Assembly (NCBI GenBank): GCA_009602725.1
Contig: WELB01000018.1
Span: forward strand, 442,149-491,777
Direction of reading: 5' to 3'
DNA length: 49,629 bases
DNA from: Spirogloea muscicola
Lineage: Eukaryota > Streptophyta > Zygnematophyceae > Spirogloeales > Spirogloeaceae
The translations under genes were made by a program, and so were the position numbers. Under the pieces are notes generated by a model, which saw only the letters and a program-made list of their open reading frames with translations, was not told where the DNA came from and ran no database searches. This document shows, one piece after another, positions 21,966 to 33,650 of the stretch (position 1 is its first letter; each line of letters opens with the position of its first letter).

Positions 21966-24883
21966 TCATGTGACTGCAGCTTGCACCTCATGCTGAATCG
22001 CCGCCGGCCTGGATATGTCTTTCCCAAAGAGGCCTGCTATTCCCACGGCCGGATCATCCTGCTTCACCAGCGACTCCCCAACCAGGACCTGTGGGACGAG
22101 AATTATCAGCTGATGGAGCATGCTTGAGACGTCTGAGCTGAGCTGCAATAGCGACATCCCTGTGAGACGGCGGCTAGATGTACAGGTGCCAGTCTGTCTA
22201 TGTGGTAAGCCTTTGCATTGCGATCATCTTGACTTCTGCCTCTTTGGCAGAAAATGTACACACTTGCTGAGTTTCGGCTGAAAGGGGTAGCACGTACCGC
22301 TTCGCATCCAGCCTGTTGAACAGTGGCGATGTCCTCTGGAGTGAAGAGGCCAGACTCCCCAACGACCTGTGAGGGATGTGGAGCTCGCAAGTATCAAACC
22401 AAAGATGGCCAGCAGTCGCTCGTTGTGGATGACCATATCAGTCAATATGGAAACTCTTCGAGGAAGACCTGACAGGTCTAGCCACATTCAAATGTCAATG
22501 TGAAGCTGCTGCAAGCTGTTGGACTGAGTGCTCACAAGGATGCCTCTGTCTCGTATTTTCTTGCCACGATCACCACTGAGGAGATTTACTGTGTTGCCAA
22601 TGTCCACCTTGAAGGTACCTGCATACATTGCAGTAAGGGTATTCAGATGTGAGATAGACATCTAGAGAACCAGATAAAGTCGGTAGGATTGTCATCCTTT
22701 CTCATATCACTACGTCACGTCACAACATTGTCCAGTCTGTGCGGTAAACTGAAGATCCCTGATAGGGCCACTGAGGTAGTGCAATGTTCATTCCTGCTAT
22801 GTTGTACTTTCTGCTTCAGGATTAAAGTGCTTTAAAACTGAAAAGCTGACAACATCTTGAGTGCAAATTGCCTCACCTAGGTCTCGATTATTGATTCCAA
22901 TCATGGCCACGCTGGGAAGGCCAAGGACCCTGTCCATCTCGAGCGGCGTGTGAACCTGGATACAAGCATCACGCATGGCCAGTGGCTCAAACGAAGGACG
23001 GCAGGCGCCCTGCGCAGAGACCTGCTACTTAGCAACTGGGAAGCCAGCAAGCCACAAGCTTTGGCTCATCAGGTAGCCGCATTGTTGCCACTACATGGGC
23101 TACCTCTATGAGGGGTGTGAGGCCGAGGAACTTGCAGATCTGGCTCATGTACTTGAGATCAGCATCAGGCAGCACGGCTGCAATGAGCAGCACGGCGTCG
23201 GCGCCCTTGAGCCGTGCAAAGTGGAGCTGCCAGGCGTCGATGATGAACTCCTTGCACAGCAGAGGGCACTGCGAGAGGAGGCACCTGAGCGGGTCAGTTA
23301 CCAAAAGAAGCCACTTGGGCTCCTCGTGTTGCTCCTTGCTCTGCTACACGCTTTCCCTTGCTTCTGGCTCTGGGGCTAGACTTCAAGCTTGAGCTTATTA
23401 CCAGCAGAATCTTGTGTCTGTCTTCAGTGCAGCAGCTTCAATGTGGTGATCACAACTGGAGTAAAGCTCCACAAGAGAAAATGAATGTGTACCATACATT
23501 TCAGCCAATTTGCACTTCAAGTAGGGTTTGCCCTTAGCGTACCTGCACACCTGCTGCTCGAATCTCCTTCAGGTTCTCAAAGCTTCCCTGCCAGCCGCCA
23601 TATCCACCAACTAACATGCAACCTCAGGTGTGACGCACTTCACCTTCTCTAAGATGACATTGCAGGAGAGCTGACAACAGACTGCGTAGAAGCTCTGAGC
23701 GTGACGAAGAGCCTCGTATATGCCAACGATGCAAATGGGTTGGACCCAGAGCTGGACCCAAAGTTTGCTGGCTACCATGGTGAGGGGTTGAGGAGGCCAG
23801 ACCGACCTGGAAGTACTTGGAGTCTGTGAGGACGCTCAGGCATGCCGCACCTCCTCTCTCGTATGCTTTTGCTATCTTCACCTGAAGTCATTGGGCAAGG
23901 ACAACAGCGAGGACGCCTAAGTCAGGAGCTTCGTCTGTTGATGGTGCCAAAGGCAACACTAGAGAGGACTCCACGCTGGAGATCTGACATGAAGGACCTT
24001 AGCTTACCGTGGGCACTGTTCTTCCAGCAAGTAAGCGAAGCAATGCGGAACTTGGAGACAAAGGAGCTCACGTGATCAAAGTTGGGCTGAATGACGCCCC
24101 GACTGGGCGATGCCTTCTTGACCTCTGCGATGAGGCCCGGCACGCCCGTCTCCGCGGCGCGCGAGCGCAACGCGCCCACAAAGTCGCGCGTCGGCGGCAG
24201 GCCGTCCATCCCCCGCAGCAGCGTGCTCAGCGGCATCTTCTCCTTCATTGCGTCCACCTCCTTGTCCTGCGGCAGGCCAATAGTGCCCGCGGGCATTTCA
24301 GCTAGGCAAGCCACGCAAACACCGGGTCAGGAAGTAAAGACTGTGTCACGAGTCATTGCTGTCGCAGGTTGCTGGCGAATCTCCAGCGCTTCTGGGCCGG
24401 CGTGCCAGCTGAGCTCCTGCCGCCCACACTAGCCGAGCGCTGCCTGACTGCTGGCAGAGAAGGCTCGTGGCACAGGGCGATCCCCGATCACCCCCAGCCG
24501 CGGCATTCAGGACGGTGGAACCGCCACAGTGAGCGCATTGCTGCGGCTTTCGGGGCGCAGCGGCCGCTGCCCGGCTCGTGCCACCAGTCCGACACCACAC
24601 TTGGGGCCGCATTCGAGCCGCCTTGCTGTGCCGTCGACGCTCACTTGCTGGACCTGCTTGTTGCGGGGTCCGCTGTAGTGCAGGGGGGCTGGAGGGCAGT
24701 GCCATGCCAGGCGGTCCACGGGCGCCATGGCGGTCGTCTGCGGACCTTGTTCCAGACGATCTCCTCCAGGATGTTGCGCGGCAGGTTGTCCTCGCCGTCG
24801 ATGCGGAACTGGAAGGGCCCGACCATGTGCGACGGCGGGCCCGCCGGCGGCCGCCGCCGCACCGCCACGCCGCGCGCCGCCAT
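21966..24883 (-). CDS. IGPS: Indole-3-glycerol phosphate synthase, plastid (tryptophan pathway)
   Basis: Closes the indole ring in tryptophan synthesis (CdRP to indole-3-glycerol phosphate). Exons are 24883-24746, 24266-24072, 23881-23807, 23587-23543, 23268-23104, 22955-22877, 22618-22536, 22366-22298 and 22088-21966 (TGA). All junctions are in phase and the sum is 324 codons from the ATG at 24883. The barrel motifs appear in order: [25 protein letters not shown] (catalytic Lys region), [49 protein letters not shown] and [13 protein letters not shown]. The ATG used is probably internal. The frame stays open upstream into the poly-A run at 24897, so the transit peptide is lost in the gap. The divergent neighbour across the gap is MinC. 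Confidence 0.95.
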
Positions 24884-24896
24884 GGCCGCGTCGGAG

Positions 24897-25379
<483 letters not shown>

Positions 25380-26305
25380 GCCGCAATGGCGGCGGCGCTT
25401 CGGCAGCCTCCGCAGCGTCGACACCCGCAGGGCCCGCCGGCTCCCTCGCCGGCGACGACGACGGCGGCGACGCCGCCGCCGCCGCGGAGGAGCGCCTGAA
25501 GGCGGTGGCGGCGTCGTGGCTTAGCGGCGCCAAGCTGGATGCCAAGGGCCGCCCGGCGCTCTACGTGCGCAGCACGCTGCGGCAGGACGAGGAGGTCCGC
25601 AGCCCGGGCGCCGTCGTGGTGAGACTGCTGCCCCTCCGCCGCCGCCGCCTCAGCTGCGGCTCTGCGGCTGCCGGGCCGGAGCGCAGCGACTGAGACGTCG
25701 GCCATCAGAACGGCACAACGCCCCTGTTGAAACCCGAAACCATCAACTCTAAACCCTGACCCCTTGTCAACAGTCCATAGGACCGCGCTTTGTGCCTGGT
25801 AGCACGAGCTTTCAGTGGTCGCCCATTGCTGCTCGGGTTTGGTCATGCAGCTCTGCTTGCCTTAGCTTGTTTTCAGGGGAAGGGACTTCTGTTCCAGGAG
25901 AGACTCGGTTGTGCTGCCTGTGCTGAGTATGATGGCAATGCATGTGTAGCGGGCTACGTCGTCGTGCCATTGACTTGATTAACGATGAGGGAGTATCTGA
26001 GTGTGACGCTCGACCACGGCGCCTGGCCGCGTCTAGCGTGTCTCCTCGGCTGCCAGGTGTATGGGGACGTGAACCAGGGCGCCCGCATCTTCGCCGCCGG
26101 CGACGTCGTCGTCTTCGGCCGGCTGCGGGGGGAGGTGCACGCGGGCGCAGACGGCGACCGTGACGCAGTCGTTGCCGCACTGGTCATGGAGCCGCGCCGC
26201 ATCGCCATCGCAGGCGAGCAGGCCCTGGGCCCCGAGTGGCTCAGCGGCGCCGGTGAGCCGCATCCGGAGGTGGCGGCCATCTCCGAGGAGGGCACCATCA
26301 CGTAA
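25380..26305 (+). CDS. minC: MinC homologue (division-site inhibitor), C-terminal domain, partial
   Basis: In bacteria MinC blocks FtsZ polymerisation at the wrong site; a nuclear algal copy would act in plastid division. Exon one (visible from 25380, ending 25618) gives a low-complexity linker, then GRPALYVRSTLRQDEEVRSP. Exon two (26057-26305) gives VYGDVNQGARIFAAGDVV, FGRLRGEVHAGADGDRDA and MEPRRIAIAGEQ, which are the right-handed beta-helix repeats of the MinC C-terminal domain. The junction is GT-AG in phase. The end at TAA (26303-26305) overlaps a possible donor (ACGTAAGC), so a short last exon is possible. The MinC N-terminal domain, if present, lies in the gap. GC3 is very high. An organellar or bacterial contaminant is unlikely because of the intron. 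Confidence 0.85.
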
Positions 26306-26564
26306 GCTACAGCACCCTGACGTCTGCACCTCACTAACAGCCACTGAACCCTGAGGTTCAGTCTTCAATAATGCTTTATAATGTCAATTTCTAGGCCTTA
26401 GACGTCAGCCCAAAAGCCTCAAGCCTTGCCCCTTTTCGCGGATCTTGCTCTTATGGCTGAAGAATGAATGCGAATGCCTTGCATTCGTGCAGTCTGGAGC
26501 TGCGCGCTTGATTCTTTCCGTGCTGCCGAGCTGGTCGTGGCGACAAAGAGTGCCTAACACTCGC

Positions 26565-28218
26565 ATGCAGTTTGCAATGTCCGGCAGCATCTTACCAGCA
26601 TCTCCAGCTGAGAGAGGCGCAGACGACAGCGACAGACTGGAGGCGCCGCTCGCACGGATCTGGAAGCTGCTTCTGGGACAGCTGAAGCCCACGGCATCCC
26701 GATCCTTCCGCCCTGCCCGCGCTGCGCTGCTGACCGGCATCTACATTGCCGCCGCCGGCATCGTAACCTTCTGCGCGCCTGCGTGGAGCTTTGGTACGTG
26801 TTGCCTGAAGAAACTTCTCGATGCTCTTATCTCAACGAGGGATGCATCTTGTATGCTGATGTTATTCGTCGTGTCTGTTCTAGCAACTATATCTCTTGAT
26901 CTGCTCGAAGCATACCTGTCGCTGAAAGAGACTATACCAGCACCATTCGCCAGTCACAAAAAGGCCAAGTGCCTCTTATTCGTGGCAGGACTTCTCTTCG
27001 ATCGGAGCACCATCGCCACCGGCTGGGTCCAGGTCTTTGCTGTACTGATGGTGGTGCGATCTCGGCTCATTCAGTCACCTGCTTTTGTTGATCTGGATGC
27101 ATGCTAGCTCTCTGCCAGTGGCTCCTCTTATCTGGGCCTGCATGCGCTCCTCCAACAGGCAGGCTTGCTGTCTTCCATTGCCAATACAACAAATGTTAGG
27201 CATTAGGTTTAGGGTTTGGGTTATGATTTCACAGCTCTGCTCGAGAGGGTGGCCACGCTGCTTGAGCTCAGTCCCTCGGTATCTTCTATTGAGTTCTTGC
27301 AAACACGTCATGACAGCTCCGCTTGCGACGACGGCCACGCTGTTCGAGCTCGGTCCTGTGGACTGATGTTTGCCCTTGTTTGGCCCAGCTCTTTGGCTGC
27401 TACTACATCGGTGCTGCAGCTGGGGACGTGCTGGGGCTGGGTGTTGATGGCTTCTACATATCAACTGTGATTGGTCGAGCAGTGAGTGCTCTTGCTGCTT
27501 CTCTGGTATAAGCTTGTCCTTGCAGACGATATCAGCGAATTACAATCGCAGGGCCAATCTTTTGAGTCCTCATGATTAGTCACGAGTGCAGTGTGAAGGC
27601 ATCTATAAGCCCAATTGTCATAGGTCGAGCAGTTATGCTACTCTGCTTCTCTAGTATGAGCTTTGGAGCTGCAGTCTATGTCAACATGTTCTTGGGGCCA
27701 AGCTTGTGGATCAGAGATCTCGATGATCAGTGATCATTGACTCATTAGAGCACGTTGCGAAGGTGCTAACTGGACGATCATAGATAAACATTTTCCCTTG
27801 CTGCACTTGTATTGTGTCGTTGTGCATGTGCTGAACTTCTGAAAGGGCTAGAGTTGATGGTTCTGATACCAGGTGCTTTTTATTGCGTTTGCTGGCCTTG
27901 TTGGCTTCCAAGCTGTGCAGCAAAGCCTTCTGATTGTAAGCAACTGTCAGTGCTTGGTAGCTTCCAAATTTGCATTCTGCCAAAGCTTATACTTGCAGGT
28001 GCTTTCAGAAAGACTGGTAGCTCGCAAGGCAGGAGGCTGGAATTTGCAGAAAGTGTAACACGAACTTCTCAGAGAGTTTGATTGGTACATTGTGTGTACT
28101 GTCTCTTGTGCAGCTTGGAGTTATTAATGTTGTAGGAGCACTGTCAATGTTGCTGGCGCTTCAAGTACGACAACCTGCAGGAAGGCAACCAGCTGCAAGG
28201 CCTCACATGCGGATCTGA
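26565..28218 (+). CDS. Small four-helix membrane protein of unknown function
   Basis: Exons are 26565-26793, 26989-27050, 27389-27481, 27873-27935 and 28114-28218 (TGA). All are GT-AG with matching phase and give 183 residues. A hydrophilic N-terminus of about 45 residues is followed by four hydrophobic segments: TGIYIAAAGIVTFCAPAW, then GWVQVFAVLMLFGCYYIGAA, then VLFIAFAGLVGFQAVQQ, then LGVINVVGALSMLLAL. The loop FGLLFDRSTIATGW and the segment GLGVDGFYISTVIGR look conserved in style. The tail is basic. I cannot assign a family. The even exon phasing and hydrophobic pattern make a real gene likely. It follows MinC on the same strand by about 260 bases, but with its own start codon. Confidence 0.75.
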
Positions 28219-28778
28219 AGTTTGTGCGGGATGACTCTCTTGTTACTGTGACCTCTTGACAGCCCATTGTCTTGCCAGTGCTTTCAGAGAACGCCGGCAC
28301 AGCCTGTGAAGACAGCTCTTTGTAAGTGCAGATTGCGCAATTCTTTCTTAAAATTGAAGAACATTGATTGCTTACAAGCTGGTGTAGATTGTTATAGCTG
28401 ACCACAGTGGGGACATTGTACATCAGTCTTGACACCTAGACAGTCCTGACACCTGTAATATAACTTTAAGACGAGGTAGAGCTTTTCAAGAAGAAGTTGA
28501 CAGGGTTGCTGTGCTTGCTTGCAAACAGTTCCTCATCTGAAGCACTCTACTCGAATTGCAAGTAATCTGGGTGGCAACAAATTTCTTGGAAATCTGATTG
28601 AGCAATGTAGCATGGAGCTGTCAAAAAAAGAGCATAACTTTCATTGTCATTGGATGTTGCCGCTAAGGGCCTAACCAAATGTAAACAACCGAAAGAGCAG
28701 AAGAGATGCTAATTCTTAGGTTCTGCCAATTGCCAACTTCTCATGTACTACTTGTGCCGACAGAGTTGGGGGAAAATA
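28219..28778. other. Convergent 3' spacer
   Basis: AT-richer sequence between the convergent four-helix gene and the LEA gene. Nothing recognisable in it. Confidence 0.5.
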
Positions 28779-29832
28779 TCACGTCCTTGTCTTCTCCTCC
28801 CTGGAGCCACTGGCTGACTTCTGCTTGTTCACCAAGTCTGCCTGGTGACCACTGATAACCCCCCTCTCGGTGCCGACGTTCTTCGTGCCAATTGGCGGCA
28901 CTATGCCTTCACGCAGATTCACTGCAGCTGCAGCCTGCAACGACATTCCGAAGTTTTGAAAAAGCATGGTACTGTATCCACCTTGTTAATACAGATACAG
29001 TAATTCGAGTTAACACAGATACAGTAATTCGAGTACCCCAGATACTAATTCCCCGACATTGATTTGGTGCCCAAGATCCAGTAGGACGATGTCCTAGGCT
29101 GTTTCGTGAGCCAAAGCTCTTATCAAGTAACTCACATAAGCATGGGGAATGAAGAGGTGTATCTGTCAGCTATACAGTGTCCCTGATATCACTAGCTCAT
29201 TTCAGTAAAGGGCAGAAGGGCAGAAGGGTAGAAAGACGTTGCCTATTTGCTCGGAATGAGGATACACTCACTCATACACAAGTTACCTGCATTCTGGCTG
29301 GAAGACTTCCTTTGCCCGTAGGGTGCCCTGCTGCCTCCTCTGACTGCTGCACCTCCTTTGCGTCTTGAATGCTGATGGGCTTGCCATCGATTTCCTTCAG
29401 CTGCATCTCATGCGCAAAGTACGACCAGTATAATCAGTGCTTGCAGCACATGTCTGTTGTGAAACACAGCATAGTCCTCCGCAAACATTTCACTTGGAGA
29501 GCAAGCAAAGAATATACTAATGTGCTATTGATAAGGCTGCAATGCTTAAGGAGGCCAGCAGGCCCTAACCAAATGTGGGAGCTGGAGCTCAGCTTAAGAC
29601 ACATTCTCAGTATGCATGTGCTCATCTCTCCTGTTTGTGTATTCCTTATTAATCAACACATAAGTGCTTGATTTGTCGTCTTGCTCGAGGTTTAGATTGA
29701 CAGAACCTGGTTAGGCTTTCCCCCAATCTCGTCTGCACGAGGTATGTCACTTGCTTCCAAAGGACCGGTCTTCTCTATCATGCCGGGTACTTCCTCAGAC
29801 TCCACCAGCTTCGTGTCCTGTTCAGTGGCCAT
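28779..29832 (-). CDS. Seed maturation protein (SMP)-type LEA protein, 131 residues
   Basis: LEA proteins with SMP repeats are hydrophilic, largely disordered and linked to desiccation tolerance. Three exons, 29832-29707, 29400-29287 and 28934-28779, join in phase 0 and give 131 residues from the ATG at 29832. The SMP unit spans the last intron: GKPISIQDAKEVQQSEEAAG, then TGKGSLPARMQ, then AAAAVNLREG, matching the family's QxxEAxATG...AAAxQSAAxxN pattern. A second, weaker unit may precede it (ASDIPRADEIGGKP). The C-terminus (QKSASGSREEKTRT) is basic and polar. There is no signal peptide. Composition, with no Trp or Cys, fits a LEA protein. Assignment rests on the single clear SMP unit. Confidence 0.75.
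28983..29036. repeat. Short tandem duplication in the LEA gene intron
   Basis: A unit of about 27 bases containing ACAGATACAGTAATTCGAGT occurs twice in tandem just upstream of the acceptor of LEA exon 3. Small local duplication. Confidence 0.7.
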
Positions 29833-32100
29833 GGTACACTTGACAAAAGATCTGGACGTTGAACAAGGTCGCCTTCTGCAAGGAAGACCACTAACCATGC
29901 CTGATGTAAGCATTACTACAAAACCTGGGCCAAATCAACCCGACTTCAAGGGCACGCATAGCAGTACATGACATGTTCACAGGTTTGACAGTCTGAGTCA
30001 AGGCATGTCAGTGTGAAGCTGCCCAAAAATCTGCAGGATCTCAGCTGCCCAAGAACACCTGTTCAAAGCTGAGCAAGCAGAGGGATCAAGCCAGATTCCA
30101 TTCCACCACCAAAAGCCCGGGAATTTCACAGCGGCAGGGTCGTACAAATGAGATCCCACTTTCTAGCTGGGTTCAATCAATTGCAGATGTACAGACTCAC
30201 AGAATCTTGATGCGTGCAACAGCTTGAGCAGGAGAACGTAAGGACCTCCTGTAGAGTCCACAGACTTTGCTGAGTCCACAGCCCCACCGCTTATACCTAA
30301 GCTTCGGATCGCTGCCTCTCTGCTTGTTTCCAGCAAGCAGCCCGCAAGGACCTATCTGAGTGCAGTCATAGTGAAGTTGGTACCTACAAGAGAGGGCAGC
30401 AACACGTCGCGGCGCTCACTGGGTTACTCCCGAGGGGCCAAGAGAGCGGAAAAGGAGCGGCGGCGACGTCGGCGGCAGCGGCGGCAGCAGCGACGGCGGC
30501 GGCGATACAAAACGGCGGCAGCACACAAGGTTAGTGGGGAGCCGAGGCGGCGGGGTGTCCGGGAGGCAGGGGTGGGGCCACGCTGCCGTTCACACTGGGC
30601 TTCTCTACGACGCTAGGGCGGCTTCGTGACCAATGACAGTAGTGCCGTTCGCTGTGGTTGGCTGACGCTGCTGCCGTGGGATTTTCGTCTCCTAACGTGT
30701 GAAAGGGATGTAGGTGTCCTCTCCTCAAGGGCAGGTCAGCTTGCGTACACGTGGCGGCCATACAAACGGCTCGACGTTGCCGGCCTTGGTGGCTGTCCCG
30801 GTGATTCTGTCGAGTTTTTCTCGTCTTATTCCTTGTAGGCTGGTTTCTTCACAGCCCTCGCTCGTTTCGCAGCTGCTTCTGTCGAGCCCGTCACACGGAG
30901 GCCGACCGGCCACTTCGCGCACACTGTGATGTGCGGTAGGCCATGTGACAATTGGGGACGTCTCAAGATTGCAGTTGCATAGTAAGGCTCGTAGTAAAGT
31001 ACAGAAGCAAGGAACCGATACAAGAACAACGGTATGACCACAGATGCTAACGCAACACACGGCAATCTAGCAAGAAGAGCAATTGCATGTATCCAGAGAG
31101 TAGATTGTACCACACAGATTCCAACAAGGCGATGCCTATGAGAGGCCAATCCCAAAGGTGTGGACAAGGTCTCCTCACAGGACCAGGCTCCCCAGCAGCT
31201 ACTTAGCCAAGAAGAATGCATGAAGGGACCATATTCTGCCAACCAGAGGACGCCAACTCGAGCTTCAGAATCAGCTCCAGTGAACTCAGTCGCCGAGGAA
31301 AACAATGCTTGAGAGGGACAGGCCCAAGGGTGAATGCATGAGGATGAGCAGTGTCACCAGAGGGGTTCCTTTTCAGAGCAAAGGTGTACATGGACGCCCT
31401 CCCGCTCTCGCTCTTAGAACCCCCAGTTCCGTTGGGCTTCCTCGCCCAACATTGTACAAGTCTGTACAAGTTAATGGCCGCCTTCATTCAAGCCACGTTG
31501 CAATCTGCAGACGCTGCCTCAGGAAATGGAGTTCAGCCATTTATTGGGTACTTTCAATACTGCCTGCCCAAGAGGTGGTGACGTGATGAAGAAGGGGGAC
31601 TGGAGAAGCATAAGAGCCGTGGCTGTGAGGAGCCAGCCATTCTGGACTCTTGCAGTAGAGGGCGATGGCTGTGATTGGCCAGCCCAAAATATCGAGAAAA
31701 CGAAATTCGATGGGGCTATCAATGATAAGAAGAGAAGAGAAACTGTAAGAGTAACTGCAGCGTCCACTACTGAGCGGTTATTATGTTGCCCTATATCCTC
31801 TAGGGTGTCAAACGGTTAGCGTGTGGATGATGCTTCATAAACAAGTACGAAGCTGATTCCCTGATGTTATTAATACTAGTTGCCCATGGATTTTAATGAT
31901 TGCTTATCAGGGATCATCAGTACTCCTGCAAGACGATGTTTATGTGCTACGCAGATAATATATAGAGTTAAGTTATCGCCCCTGCACAGGAGCTTCCCTT
32001 AGGTTTCGCTCTGAGAGGGCAGTCAGTGGGGACAGTTCAGTGGTAAGGTCGAGTACGAGTGGTATTGCCGGACTTGGACAGGAGGTTGCAAAAGACAATT
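29833..32100. other. Spacer with a GC-rich island and R1 copies
   Basis: A GC-rich stretch at about 30420-30600 encodes only Arg/Gly-rich low-complexity frames and may be a promoter region. R1-like copies lie at 30838-30865 (inverted), 31135-31175, 31614-31645 and 31662-31692. No gene is supported. Confidence 0.45.
32090..32093 (-). terminator. RNA polymerase III terminator of the tRNA gene
   Basis: On the minus strand TTTT begins eight bases after the tRNA 3' end, the usual Pol III stop signal. Confidence 0.6.
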
Positions 32101-32173
32101 GTTTCCGTCCGGGCTCGAACCGGAGACCTTCAGTGTGTTAGACTGACGTGATGACCAACTACACCACGGAAAC
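32101..32173 (-). tRNA. tRNA-Val (anticodon AAC)
   Basis: Read on the minus strand the 73-base sequence starts GTTTCCGTGGTGTAG and ends CGGACGGAAAC, giving a perfect 7-bp acceptor stem (GTTTCCG/CGGAAAC). The anticodon stem-loop CAGTCTAACACACTG holds AAC. The T arm is CTCCGGTTCGAGCCCGGA-like, with the invariant GTTCGAG. A- and B-box promoters are intact and no intron is present. It is a typical eukaryotic nuclear tRNA-Val and looks functional. Confidence 0.95.
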
Positions 32174-32250
32174 ATTTCCCATGCTCGGGCGCTTGGAAGA
32201 TACATTATGATACGTTAAAATCAAGGACCTGTAGGCGTGCCACGTGCTCA

Positions 32251-33650
32251 GGTCTGGAGACTGGAGCTTCGGTCGACCTGGTCGGTCCAACTCGACCACT
32301 CGCCGCTGGCGGCGTGACGGCGCCGCCCTTCCACGTCAAAGCGAAGCCGCCGACGGCGGCCCTGCTGAGCCTGGCGGAGAGGAAAGCCCCATCCAAGCCC
32401 AGAGGCGCAGCCGGCTTCGTCGGCGGTGCTCCTTACGGCATCAAGTGAGCCAGCCCCTCCGCTCACTCCATACTGTCTCTCAGAGCTTTTGCTGGCCTAA
32501 ACAATTGAGCTTTGGCAGAGCTTGCCTTCATGAGTGTGCAATCTATCAACAATGGTTACAAGAGTAGGACGTACTCCAAGATGAAGACACAGCCATGCCA
32601 GTGGGTCGTGTTGGAGACAGCGTCCAGCACTAGTCCCGCACTACACCGTCAACGCGGGTGGAGTATGCTTAGAACCGGGGGCCCAGCCTCCTCTGGTGCA
32701 GTGTTGGAGCTTGGTCACCAGCTGCATGACAGATATTGCTGATGGTGTTTTGTTGCAGCTACAATGGAGGACCCATCATGAGCAACGAACTCAAGGTGTA
32801 CATCGTGCGATACGGCTCCTGGTCAGTGTCCGCCAGGGCCATCATTCTCAACTTCTTTCGCTCCGTGTCCAACACAGCGAAACAGAACGGCGCAACCGTA
32901 CAGGTGCAGCCCGGCTCCTCCATCCTCCATTTGCATGTCACTTTGGTTGCCACGGTCGAGCATGAAGGCCACGGCCATTGCATCCAGCCACCACTATCCT
33001 AGGCTGGACAACACTGGCATGTTCCATATGGAGCTCACATTTGTTCTAGCTGCGGCTCTGCAGAAGTGGTGGAACATTGTGACCTACTAAACCGATGCAG
33101 CCGGAAATCATATAACCAACCAGGTCACCGTCGCCAAGGAGGTCTTCGACTCTTGGTCGCTGGGGCTCAGGCGAACAATCAATCTCGCTAACACTTCGAT
33201 GAGTACCAATCAAGATGGTGCTGAGGGAAGCGCTGTTGCAGGACCTAGATTGGGAAGGTCGTGCAAGGAGTACTGATTTTGGTTAATGTGGCATTGTCAA
33301 TTTGGATGATGACAATAACGACATACAAATGATAGTCTTCAACCAAATAAGCAGTGGCAATCTGCCAGGTACCCTGCCCGACCCTTAATCCTCTACCATT
33401 GCTCTCCATGTGCGCTGCAAGCCGTGTCTCAAGGATGCGGGCTTGCTACACATCATTCAGTTGAAGCTTGAGCATCATTTTGCTCGTAACCTCCTCCTGA
33501 TGATTTGCCACAGCTGACGAGGATGGAGCGTATATCGTGCTCACGGATCCGAGGGTGACATTGAACTCAAAAACGCTGGACCCTGTATCTGGCTTCTGCA
33601 ACGGGGGTGGCGCTGGCTACTGCGGCTGGCATACCACACAGCATTAAGGC
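32251..33650 (+). pseudogene. EXORDIUM/PHI-1-like protein, apparently broken
   Basis: EXORDIUM-like proteins are secreted plant proteins linked to phosphate and sugar responses. The exon ending 32444 (GGAPYGI) joins 32759 onward in phase (NYNGGPIMSNELKVYIVRYG, then SWSVSARAIILNFF), the conserved N-terminal core. The exon after the acceptor at about 33063 gives KWWNIVTY, then TDAAGNHITNQVTVAKE, with an in-frame TAA at 33088-33090 between the two parts. A later exon from 33513 gives GAYIVLTDPRVTLN, then FCNGGGAGYCGWH, the Cys/Gly-rich middle of the family. The C-terminal half (the region around CPGQCAWPF in plant members) was not found. The gene is therefore probably a pseudogene or badly assembled. 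The signal peptide exon is not visible and would lie beyond the antisense tRNA. Confidence 0.6.

Noticed and set aside
27195-27235. Telomere-like TTTAGGG sequence
   Set aside because: Only about two degenerate units inside an intron of the four-helix gene; too short to be an interstitial telomere.
30371-30616. Basic Arg-rich frame resembling a ribosomal protein
   Set aside because: It arises from a CGG triplet run; no ribosomal motif is present.
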